Shown piece by piece: positions 11,666 through 20,319 of a stretch of DNA of 64,000 nt. This DNA is from Eutreptiella sp. 'Long Island Sound 2002' (lineage: Eukaryota; Euglenozoa; Euglenophyceae; Eutreptiales; Eutreptiaceae), in assembly GCA_964036045.1 (NCBI GenBank), contig OZ038384.1:23923000-23986999 (forward strand), read 5' to 3'. The notes beneath the pieces were generated by a model that saw only the letters and a list, made by a program, of their open reading frames with translations, did no database searches and was not told where the DNA came from. Each line of letters opens with the position of its first letter. Position 1 is the stretch's first letter. A program made the translations under genes and the position numbers.

Positions 11666-12511
11666 TCAAGATGCCGTAACATCAACAGGAAAATTCCTGA
11701 TCCGGCCTGGCGAAGAGCGCCACAGGCTGGGCAGCGGGTATGGGTGAGGCACCCCATACCGCTTCACTACCACCAGATGGGTGCCTTCAGGAATAATGTT
11801 CGGGGGAACGTGCGAAATTGCGGTCTGTAGACACCCCTCTTTGGGGACGTTGTCGGTGCGGATGGCGATGGCAGTATCACCACTGCACTGTGCTTCACCG
11901 GCGTATGGCTGATTATTCTTGCCACCGGGTGGGCACACCCGGGGATACGCGTCCTGCCACCGGGTTTTGATGGATTGGTTCCACATCACCTCCCCGGTGG
12001 ACTGGTTGATGACACACCCAGAGGTCACTTTGTCGTCGTCTATCTCAACCAGACGCTCTTGATGCTTGTTGTTTGCAATGGACCTACCGGTCTCAGAGCA
12101 GCGTGCCTTTGCCACACCGTGTGTCTTCGACCTTGGCTCTTATATCGCACATTCGGTTCCGGCTTGTGCCATTCGAATTTCACCCTCCCCAGACCGCGCG
12201 GCACACGGCACCGATTGCCCTCCGTCACCGTGACCCCTGGTGCCCCTTGTCCGATTCCAGAACACTTTGCTGATGTTGGTGTCAACGACACAGCCCTTCG
12301 GCCAGTCATTCCGATGCACACTGTGCAACACGGCGTCATTCCCAAGGCCTAGGGGGTTCATCAGCGTGCGTGCGATCAACAGACACTGTTCCTTGGACAC
12401 GGGCACGATAATCCCCCCATGTGCCCGTTTCCACATTTGGTATTGCCTGTATAAAACAAACGCAACCCCGATCCCCTCTACTACAAACAGCAATTTCATA
12501 CGAAGCGACAT
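11666..12511 (-). pseudogene. Membrane-anchored protein of giant-virus type, broken by TAA
   Basis: One frame runs from an ATG near 12511 to a TGA at 11666-11668, interrupted only by TAA at 12140-12142. The N-terminus is a membrane anchor (MKLLFVVEGIGVAFVLY). Two similar Cys/Trp motifs follow, one on each side of the stop: NDWPKGCVVDTNISKVFWNR and VTSGCVINQSTGEVMWNQ. The arrangement (PKGC, then a short loop, then WN) resembles small membrane proteins of algal giant viruses; I recognise the pattern from memory only. It lies about 150 bp downstream of the methyltransferase, on the same strand, like a compact viral gene row. The stop suggests decay or two adjoining paralogous halves. The family assignment is tentative. 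Confidence 0.5.
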
Positions 12512-12663
12512 TTATTGCTTTTGTTGCTCTTTATTGCTTACGGTCTATGCCAGGGTTTCTTCAAGGTGTGTACCAATGGGGTGTTTGTAATGAGGGCCAT
12601 TACTCTTTTGTGGCGAAAGGGCTGCGGCTTTGCATTCCATTCGCCACATGCTAGCGCGGGCAT

Positions 12664-13479
12664 CTATCTGTGTTGAACTTCAATCTGAAAAATGTGATGT
12701 CCCATAAGTGACGCCCTGGCTGTAGCATGCCAGGCCGTAGGCTGTGTTACACAATATGGATATGGGATCGCGTCATTGAACACACCATGCCACTCTTCAG
12801 CCGTGTGATTAGAGTATGGATGCGCAAAGAACTCCCAATTACCCAGCCCATCGAGAACATCGATTGCCAGCCGGTGCATGGGTCCAGTGGGTACGTCCTC
12901 TACTACGACTATTCGATGACACGTACGCGCAATCTCGCGTAGGATATGAGTTGCGTGTGGGATGTGGTGCAGCACAAACACCACAAACCCGACGTCGAAG
13001 TATCGATGGGGGTAGGGAATGTGCCATTCCTCATATGCTTTTATTTACACACACGGTCGGTTGTATTCTTGGTTCGGCGTCGGTTCGAGTCCCACTAATT
13101 CCACCCGATCATCCACCAAACGACGCCGTATGCCGTGCAACAGGTCGCAACAACCCGCGCCAACGTCAGGGATACTCATCACGCTGTCCTTTCTCCGTGT
13201 TTGTAGGGGGTCGGGGTCTAGGGCAGCGAGTAAATCTTCTACGACTGTCATGCCACCAGCCAGCCGCCTCACCAGATTTCTCCGTATAAACCCCTGTAAA
13301 GTTGTTGTGATGGCTATCGTGAGTAGGAAAGAAACCATCAATGCCATTGGACGGTGTTTCGGATAACACAGTGAAATTACGGGCGTACAAACCACTAACA
13401 GTATTATACAAACCGAAATGATACACGAAGTAATCATCTGTCGCCCCTTTTTTTCCTTGTACATATATGGCAACCACAA
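12664..13479 (-). pseudogene. Class I SAM methyltransferase with N-terminal membrane segments, broken by TAA
   Basis: The frame begins at an ATG near 13464 and ends in TAG at 12664-12666. The only break is TAA at 13045-13047. Two hydrophobic segments come first (MITSCIISVCIILLVVC and a second near ALMVSFLLTIAITTTL). The SAM-binding glycine motif follows as SIPDVGAGCCDLLHGIRRRL, with an acidic residue ending the next strand (ELVGLE). After the stop the same frame continues with FDVGFVVFVLHHIPHATHIL (post-motif strand and helix) and RIVVVEDVPTGPMHRL, in the right order and spacing for a methyltransferase fold. The substrate cannot be inferred. It follows the fibre-like gene at about 100 bp on the same strand and is probably part of the same viral gene row. 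Confidence 0.65.
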
Positions 13480-13569
13480 TCTCCGTTCTTTGTTTTGGTG
13501 TTGTTTGATCGTCGTCGTTCATCGTAGCACGGGCGTAAAGTTGACGGAACGACCATTGATCGACCACTT

Positions 13570-13815
13570 CTAACCACAATGGTAAGTACATCCAACAAAG
13601 GCTGCCACGTATGTCGCGGCCTCGGCTGTGTGCACTGGTGTACCAGTTGCATCCAAATACCTTATCCGGTAAGGATACTCGAACTGATCTGGCACATCTT
13701 CCTATTGGATCTGGCCGTAACTGTCCAACACGTTCACCGGCTGTTCCCGGCTCATGGCCACCCGGCCGTCCCCTGGGTTTGTGAACCAGGTCCTAGATAT
13801 ACGTTGATATTCGAG
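13570..13815 (-). pseudogene. C-terminal piece of the fibre-like gene
   Basis: This is the third and last piece of a fibre-like gene whose other parts lie at 18826-19522 and 31535-31578. The frame continues directly from the piece across the DIRS element, because removing the element joins the codons in phase. It ends with the signature VAAFVGCTYHCG and TAG at 13570-13572, preceded by EYPYRIRYLDATG. One in-frame TAG lies inside, just before EDVPDQ, where I would expect a Trp or other residue. Proteins with this ending and with the YINSVGEGAVWV motif of the middle piece are familiar from algal giant viruses (established knowledge, not checked here). Confidence 0.6.
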
Positions 13816-14252
13816 CTTACCAAAATGGAATGCAGAGGAAGGAAGAGGGGGCGAGGCGACAGCACAGCACAAGACACATACTGAGCACTACTCAAAACTA
13901 CTGGTTTACCTCACAAGTGTACTCTACATTCCCTTTTATGGTACACTTGTCCCCTGATTTCGTTTTGCCTATACCCCTGCACTGAGGCCCCAACAGGGGA
14001 AACGGCTATCGGCAATGGATCCGGCACCCTCAAATTATGGGGGTATAGCCTGTTATAAAAATACTTGAATTTCTAACAATCTTTCGGGTTTGAACGTAGG
14101 TCCCCCGAATACAATGCAAAGCCTTCAACCACTAAGGCAACCGGCCAATCTGCCTAAATGCCTGACATAAAGTAGATCAAACAAAATCAAAATCAGTTCA
14201 CACTCACTGACTAACTGCCAATAACTGACTCCCTATGCTCAAAACAAACGGT
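13816..14252 (+). repeat. DIRS left inverted terminal repeat
   Basis: About 435 bp. It is the inverted counterpart of 18415-18825, sharing for example GTGTACTCTACATTCCCTTT and the tRNA-like stretch. The outer 70 bp are repeated, inverted, at 14341-14407 as half of the internal complementary region. Confidence 0.85.
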
Positions 14253-14340
14253 TGGCTTCTAGTAGCACTTATATATTAAGCCCATATCACTTTATATCCC
14301 TCATTCTTTCTCACCCTGGTACATGGGGCGTGGAGGGTGG

Positions 14341-14453
14341 GCAGTATGTGTCTTGTGCTGTGCTTTCGCCTCGCCCCCTCTTCCTTCCTCTGCATTACAT
14401 TTTGGTAAGTCCGAGGAGGCTCGGCTTCAGCACAGCACAATCCCCATACTGAG
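14341..14453. repeat. DIRS internal complementary region
   Basis: The first half (to about 14407) is the reverse complement of the left outer end. The second half (about 14410-14453) repeats the right outer end in inverted orientation. The two meet at TTTGGTAAGTCCGAGGAGGC. This is the circle-junction sequence that DIRS elements use as a template to restore their termini. Confidence 0.85.
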
Positions 14454-14518
14454 CCCGGACAGCAGACGCTGTAAAAAAGAATGCAATAAGACTTGTATAA
14501 AATCCCATAAGAAACTTC

Positions 14519-15673
14519 TTATTCCAATAACAGAGGCTCCGAGTCAACAGACGCTTCTGGCGCCAGCGACTGCGCCACATTAGACATCGCCCGCAATCTG
14601 TTATAAAAGCGCCTGAAGGTATCGTAACTTCTCCAATCTCCCATTTCACAGATAACGTGTGGATCAACTTCCCATAAAATCAGCGCTGTAGCTGCTGAAC
14701 CTCTTGTGCTGTGAGCAGTAAACTCATGCAGCCCCATGCTGCGCAGAAACATCGTTGTCAATGAATTGATGGTACTCGCCAGAATGGGCCTTCTAGGAGG
14801 TTTCAAAGACACGAAGAGTGCAGGCCCTTCGTAAGAAGAGGTCATGTCCAGGTATACTCTCAACCAGTAGATAGGACAGAATGCCTTATTAGACATCGCG
14901 TGGATGGGACATGGCTCATGCACTGGACGCCCCTTGGGCCTGCTCATCACAAACCAAAACTTGTCGTGTTTAATGATATCTGTGCGCTTTGTGCGTTCCA
15001 GATCAATTCCACGAAAGAGCGCGAAGAAGTGAAATACCAGAATGAGACGTAAACGAACTTGAGACTCCGTCCGTGCCTCCTGGTATGGCAGCTGCTGCAG
15101 TAGCTTGGGCACATCATAGTACACCACGTAGCGTGGAACTGAGTAGTTCCATTTCTTCTTGAGTCCTCTCAAAAAAGATTCGAATCGTAACGCGTTAGTT
15201 CCAGAACACAACAGCAAAGCCGCATATGCACAACGTGCCTCCGCCTCTGATTCCTTCTCAGCGAATTGAATCAACCAGTATGCCAACGAAGTAATTGGAG
15301 TAGTGTCGGAGTCCCTAATGGAGGTGAAGGAACGCTTCGTATAAGCCATCTGCTGAAGTTTGAGCCAAGCTCTATTGTATCGCTTGAAGGTGTGATCCCC
15401 TAAGGCTTTCAAGTGCGTCTGGATTTCTTCTTCGGTGGTTTCTTTGAGTCTGAGGTAGTCTTGCAAAGCCATCCGCAAATCATAGGTTGACGCGCTTTGA
15501 CCGCCACTCCGTCTGGAAGCTGATAGGTCGCTCGAAAAATTGTGATTGTCATCTGAGTCCCTGATTGGAACTTGTGCCACCACGGCTTCAATGGATGATA
15601 CAGGACCACTAACAGAACCTCGTAATGCGTTGCTTCCTCTAGGAAAGTTAACATCTTGGGAATTAGATGCCAC
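14519..15673 (-). CDS. DIRS tyrosine recombinase
   Basis: 384 codons, intact. This is the integrase of the DIRS element; it inserts the circular DNA copy by site-specific recombination rather than by a DDE integrase. Catalytic-type residues are visible: an Arg in FHFFALFRGIDLER, then HSTRGSAATALI (the H-x-x-R box), and the C-terminal GDWRSYDTFRRFYNR with the Tyr nucleophile region. The N-terminal half (about residues 60-200) is the helical core-binding part. The ORF overlaps the end of the RT/methyltransferase ORF in another frame, which is usual for DIRS. It is the best preserved gene of the element. Confidence 0.88.
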   Translation of the reverse strand: MASNSQDVNFPRGSNALRGSVSGPVSSIEAVVAQVPIRDSDDNHNFSSDLSASRRSGGQSASTYDLRMALQDYLRLKETTEEEIQTHLKALGDHTFKRYNRAWLKLQQMAYTKRSFTSIRDSDTTPITSLAYWLIQFAEKESEAEARCAYAALLLCSGTNALRFESFLRGLKKKWNYSVPRYVVYYDVPKLLQQLPYQEARTESQVRLRLILVFHFFALFRGIDLERTKRTDIIKHDKFWFVMSRPKGRPVHEPCPIHAMSNKAFCPIYWLRVYLDMTSSYEGPALFVSLKPPRRPILASTINSLTTMFLRSMGLHEFTAHSTRGSAATALILWEVDPHVICEMGDWRSYDTFRRFYNRLRAMSNVAQSLAPEASVDSEPLLLE

Positions 15674-17403
15674 GGCGGATTGCAGAAACCCGGAGACACC
15701 TTGTGTGTTCGTTGGGTGAAAATGTCCACCCCGAACGCCCCTGGTTCAGGGTATTCTGAAATGAATTTTGGACATTTCCTGTTCACCGCACTCGCCATCC
15801 AATCTGTTCCCGAACGCATCCACGAAAATTTCTTCAAAATGATTTCCATGCTGCGTGGGTCCAATGATGCCTCTCTCAATCTGATTTGTTGACGGTTCCA
15901 CACGTCCGCCAGATTTACTTTGCTGGGCACGTAGTGTGGAATGATGAACACGTTCATCTGACGGCAGTATTCCCATTATTCTTGCATGAGATTGTTTAAC
16001 CTCCGAATGCGACCTCCCAACTTCTTCTTGTAGTGGAAGAACACCATATTGTCCACGTGGAGATGGAGTTCAGTGTCTCGCAAGAGGTACGCTTTGATCG
16101 CATTGACTCCTGCCCTGAATTACTTCAAGTCTATGTGACCCTGTGTCGTGCTGAACCAGCCGAATGTAGCCATCTGATTTTGCATGGTGGCGCCCCAACC
16201 GTAATCGGACGCATCTGTCCACATGTGTGTCTTCTCCAAATCGACGGTGAACTGACGACCTCTCCACTGATGTAGTTCCTCCATGACTAACTCCAGCTGA
16301 ATAGTCACCTGTTCCGGAAGACTTGCTTGCGTCTCCCATCCCCTTCTGCTGAGCACCGCCACGTGCTTTGCCAGGGCGTCGGTGTACAGCTTCATCTGTG
16401 GAGCTGCGAAAAGCAACGCCCGAAGTCGACCCAGAACCGACGAGCACCTCCTGCAGGTTGGTGTTTCTGCTTCCATTAATCGACGCACATCGTGGAGTAG
16501 AGACTTGTGCTTGTGTGGTGGTATGCGTACTGTCGCGTCTTGCAGGTCCAGTAAGAGACCCAAAAAAACCAAGACGCGTGTTGGCGTCAAGACGGACTTG
16601 GCGATGTGGATCTGTACCCCGAGCCTACACAGAAGATCGGCCAGCCATTGGGTATGGAACGCACAGTCCCCTATCGTTGGAGCGATAATCAGGACATCGT
16701 CCCAAGAAACCCAAAGTAAAACGCCCTTTCTCCGCAAGTGGCTCGCCACTGGGAGCATCAGTCGTTGCCATTCCCTTGGGGCGATGTTCAAACCGAAAGG
16801 TAAACAATCCCACCTGAAAACACGGCCTCGGTGTCTGAAAGCCAGCCAAGGCGCATCATGTTGCGCGATCGGCATATGTAAATAGACCGCCTTCAAATCC
16901 AGTTTGCACGCATAGTACCCCTTCTTTAAGTACGGTAGAATTTCACGAAGTGTTGATAAAGAAAAATACGTAACATGTATGAAACGATTGAGCGGTTTCA
17001 AATTTCTGCATGGTCATGACGACCCCTGTGGGTTCTCTGGGTCCGGCTTCTTCTCAACCAAGAAAAAAGAAGTGACACATTTCGCATCTTCAGTTTCAAT
17101 TTCGCTGACATGACCCGCCAGAATAAATTTGTCTATCTCCCGCTGCAAGACTTCATTGACCTCTAGATCGTCACGTGCGTAAGGCGACAGCGAAAAAGGT
17201 ATGTAGTTGTCATCGGGATGTAACGGGTCAAAACCAGGAACACAATCAAATTGTAGCCTGTTGCGAGCTATGCGGGTAACATACGAATCTCCAAGTGCTT
17301 CCCACTCGCGCCCTGCCGCCTGCACACGCTTTTGTGTTGGGACGGAAGTGTCCACACCACGTACCACCACGTGTGACATAAGTAGCTCGTTCACGGATGT
17401 CAT
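15409..17403 (-). pseudogene. DIRS reverse transcriptase, RNase H and Dam-like domain, three stops
   Basis: One frame from ATG at 17403 to 15409. The RT shows NLKPLNRFIH, CKLDLKAVYLHMPI (motif A Asp), DCLPFGLNIAPREWQ and VSWDDVLI as the YxDD equivalent. RNase H starts at MWTDASDYGWGATM. The methyltransferase-like domain typical of DIRS follows (TDWMASAVNRKCPKF, then GFCNPPWHLIPKML with an NPPW box). Three in-frame stops interrupt it: TGA before PCRNLKPLN (about 17014), TAA after HIDLK (about 16120) and TAA after NNLMQE (about 15975). All three look like single-base changes. The start codon overlaps the stop of the preceding frame as ATGA. Confidence 0.85.
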
Positions 17404-18330
17404 TTTTCTGCAGTGTGGAAGGGTCTTTCGAAGCCTTTATCCTTTCCTTTACCTTTGTCCTTGCCCTTTTCAGGCCGAAACGTGTGACCTTTACCGAAAC
17501 GACCCTCTCGTTTCGTGGAAAGAAGAGTATGACGATCTGCCGCGCAATCTACTGTTCAAGGTATCTTTGTGTTTCAACAATTTCAGTCTTGTCTCTGCAA
17601 ACAAGGGTGTTGAAACTGGTTTATCGACTTCGAGACGCTTATCCACTGCAACACGCCTGGACTGTGTGATCGACGAAGACAGCGCCCCAAATGAAGCGAT
17701 GGAGTGATGTAACAAATTCACCGGGTCGACTTCTGGGACAGACTATGGATCTTCAGACACCAGTTGCAGTGTGGTAAGCATACACAAACACTCGCGCACG
17801 TGGTTGTCCCAGTGCACCTTCTCTGCGTCCAGTTCTTGGCGTACTGGAGCGTTGAAAACTGGTGTACGTCCGATTTCCGCGTAATGTGGGATCTCCTTCA
17901 TGACTTTGCGTCGTTTTGCAGGGTCCACTAACGTGGGCGCTTCTGGAAGAAGACGCTGGACGATCGCTGGCGTCGTCTGCCTTTTATCCTGCCACACGAA
18001 GGACTGTTCTGCAGTCCCGGGGCGTTTCAGTGCCTCCCCCAACGCCGACAATATCAGGAAGACGTCTTCCTTGATCGCCGAGGCCATCGCCCTCTTGGGT
18101 TTCCCAGAGTGCATTAAATGTAAGGCATTGTGTAACAGAGGCAAGAATTCTTTCGCGACACATACTGTTTTGTGACCAGTCAATTTGGCGTATGCTTTTG
18201 TCGCTTGCCACTCTGATAATGCGTTTGCATCCATCCCTTCGATTGCATCCAGTACGAGCTGCATGTCTGTTATTAGTTGCATCCACTCTGGCAATTTTGT
18301 AATGAAATCAATGATGTCTTGAGTATCCAT
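17404..18330 (-). pseudogene. DIRS gag-like ORF
   Basis: 195 codons from ATG 18330 to TAG 17743. It is mostly helical and hydrophilic, starts MDTQDIIDFITKLPEWM, and has no recognised enzyme motif. Position and size suit the first, gag-like ORF of a DIRS element. Downstream, in another frame, a Lys/Gly-rich tail (PEKGKDKGKGKDKGF) ends in the TGA that overlaps the RT start, so the original gag probably extended to about 17401 and has suffered a frameshift and a stop. Confidence 0.6.
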
Positions 18331-18414
18331 TGTGGTGAAACTGCAATCTGGAAATTAAAATTGAAATAGCCACTCAAAAAATCAAGTCGCTCAGAATTAT
18401 ATCATTTCTTGAAG

Positions 18415-18825
18415 CAAACCGGTTTTTTTGAGCATAGGGAGTCAGTAATTGGCAGTTAGTCAGTGAGTGTCAATTTTTTTTTGATTTTGTTGAATCTACT
18501 TTATGTCAGGCATTTAGGCAGATTGGCGGGTTGCCTTAGTGGTTGAAGGCTTTGCATTGTATTCGGGGGACCTACGTTCAAACCCGAAAGATTGTTGAAA
18601 ATTCAAGTATTTTTAGAAGAAGCTATACCCCCATAATTTGAGGGTGCCGAATCCATTGCCGATGGCCGTTTTCCCCGTTGGGGCCTCAGTGCAGAGATAT
18701 AGGCAAAACAAAATCAGGGGACAAGTGTACCATAAAAGGGAATGTAGAGTACACTTGTGAAGTAAACCGGTAGTTTTGAGTAGTGCGCAGTATGGGGATT
18801 GTGCTGTGCTGAAGCAGAGCCTCCT
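18415..18825 (-). repeat. DIRS right inverted terminal repeat
   Basis: Inverted match to 13816-14252. The outer boundary at about 18825 is set by the end of similarity to the internal complementary region (GAGCCTCCT) and by restoration of the interrupted reading frame. Confidence 0.8.
18521..18590 (+). other. tRNA-like Pol III box pair in the DIRS terminal repeat
   Basis: TTGCCTTAGTGGTTGAAGGC at 18531-18550 fits an A-box and D-arm pattern. ACGTTCAAACCC at 18574-18585 fits a B-box and T-loop pattern, with near-tRNA spacing. An inverted copy sits in the left repeat near 14090-14150. A complete cloverleaf is not evident, so this is not called a tRNA gene. Confidence 0.4.
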
Positions 18826-19522
18826 GTTCAACCTGATCTCGCCCAATCACAATCCGTCGGTCGTCAGGTGCCAGAGTTTTGTAAACCATCCTAGTCACAT
18901 CGTAATAATGTGTCATCACATAGTCAGTGACAGTGGCCACCCTGGTGACAATACGCTGTACTGGAACCAAATTCGGATTGAAGTCACAATCCATGGTGAT
19001 CTTGGCCACCGTGTGGTTATGTAGTACATCGTTGCTTTGACATTGACCGTACACTGGCACGATACCACTGGTAGTGATATAATCACCAGACTCCAGAGGT
19101 CGGTAGGTATTGAGCACCCATACTGCACCCTCGCCTACTGAATTGATGTACACCCTTATATCACCACACTCTATCGGTGACACGGTCACAAAGCCCATGC
19201 AGTCCTTGCGACCACCGTCCCTCTCCTCCTCTGCATCGGAAATGACGCCGAAGCATGCCTTGTGATTGGTCTTCGTGCTCAGAGACACAACTGGTAACGA
19301 TTCGTTAATTTCAATCGCCTCACAGCCCTGCAGAACACCTCTTGACATGCGAATATGAGTGTTGTGGTCTGCACTGACGATAAGGCCTTGAAAATTCGTC
19401 GCTTCGGAGTATGGAATGTTATGGATGTATGTGCGATGCTGTCCCGTAAAGTTGATTCTGTTACGTACATGATCATCTTCGAGGTAACCATTTAAACCAG
19501 TTGCGCTATAGAAGGCAATGTT
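18826..19522 (-). pseudogene. Middle piece of the fibre-like gene
   Basis: This is the main body of a fibre-like structural protein of giant-virus type. The frame is open from the gypsy LTR boundary (NIAFYSATGLNGY) through NRINFTGQHRTYIHN, GLIVSADHNTHIRM and SLPVVSLSTKTNHKACFGVI. It continues through DIRVYINSVGEGAVWVLN and SGDYITTSGIVPVYGQ to HTVAKITMDCDFNPNL, then IGRDQVE at the DIRS boundary. The motif series (FTGQHR, LIV-AD, VSLSTK, YIN-GEGA-WV, GDYITTS, YTVAKI) recurs in algal and protist giant-virus proteins; I rely on memory for this. The N-terminal codons are at 31535-31578 and the C-terminal part at 13570-13815. This central piece has no internal stop. Confidence 0.7.
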
Positions 19523-20310
19523 AGAAAAGTTTATATAGTTTTACAGCACTGTGTTTGTGTCTCTCCTGCTGCTTGCTGCTGGTGTAGGGTTTCCTGCTGC
19601 TTGTTTTGGAAGATGAAAACCTTTTGTTTGCAGAAATATAGTCAGTCCAGGATAGCCCAAGCCAGATGTATGCAAGGAGAAGAGAATCAGGATCAAAGCA
19701 TGAAGGGCTGCAGTGCAAACAGTGAAAGATGATTGGATATTCACAGAAACTGCAACTCAGGTCAAATCGGAATGCATATTCACAAAGATAGCTGAAATGT
19801 TTTGGAAAAGAGTTGGAAAACTGCCTCATGGTCACTCTATCTCCATAGTGCCATCTCAGGAGATGTACACTCTTTGTCTTGGGTCCCATATGTGCTGAGG
19901 TGGGGGGGCATGTGGCGATGAGGTCACTGCCATGTCACATGGGATCTTCCTACTTAGCTAGGCTGACCAGGAATTGAACCCAGGACCTCTCAAAAAGAGG
20001 TGCCCAGCCCCCTAGGGTGCATACCACTAAGATAGCTAAGAATTCATGGAAAAACATAGATAAATTCATAGCCTCTACCTTGGATATGTCAGTTCTCAGT
20101 CAACTCAGGAAAAGATGATTTGCTTCACATTGAAAGGGGATTAAGGGGTCCACTCCATATCGTGATTGGGTGTTTGGTTCCATAGGTCAAAATGTGTTAT
20201 CACCAGTTTTGGTGGGACCAATACTAGGATAGAAATGCATGGATGCTCAGTGCATCTCTAATACAACTAGAGTATGCCTCAAAGCAATTAAAAAAGCACT
20301 TTTTCTTACT
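19523..20310 (-). repeat. 3' LTR of gypsy element 1
   Basis: 788 bp, direct repeat of 30749-31534. On the element's strand it begins AGTAAGAAAAAGTGC and ends AAACTTTTCT, so the termini are AG...CT rather than TG...CA. A tRNA-like segment lies inside at about 19951-20045. Confidence 0.9.
19951..20045 (-). other. tRNA-like segment inside the LTR
   Basis: On the minus strand the LTR holds CTATCTTAGTGGTATGC (A-box and D-arm like), the hairpin ACCTCTTTTTGAGAGGT in the anticodon-arm position, and CTGGGTTCAATTCCTGG (B-box and T-arm like). The same segment is in the other LTR at about 31174-31267. This may be a tRNA-derived SINE captured by the LTR or an internal Pol III promoter-like element. Confidence 0.45.
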
Positions 20311-20319
20311 CCCCCCTTG
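20311..20319 (-). other. Polypurine tract of gypsy element 1
   Basis: Minus-strand CAAGGGGGG directly abuts the LTR start AGTAAG, which is the expected place for plus-strand priming. Confidence 0.75.

Larger units (their letters stand above)
13816..18825 (-). mobile_element. DIRS-type tyrosine-recombinase retrotransposon, about 5.0 kb
   Basis: The element has the complete DIRS plan read on the minus strand: right inverted terminal repeat, gag-like ORF, RT/RNase H/methyltransferase-like ORF, tyrosine recombinase ORF overlapping it, internal complementary region, left inverted terminal repeat. No target-site duplication is evident, as expected for recombinase-mediated insertion. The interrupted host frame closes in phase when the element is removed. 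The RT ORF carries three nonsense codons, so this copy is probably not autonomous. It is nested inside the fibre-like gene. Confidence 0.9.

Noticed and set aside
19951-20045. Functional tRNA gene
   Set aside because: Box-like motifs and one good hairpin, but acceptor and T stems pair poorly and both copies lie inside LTRs.
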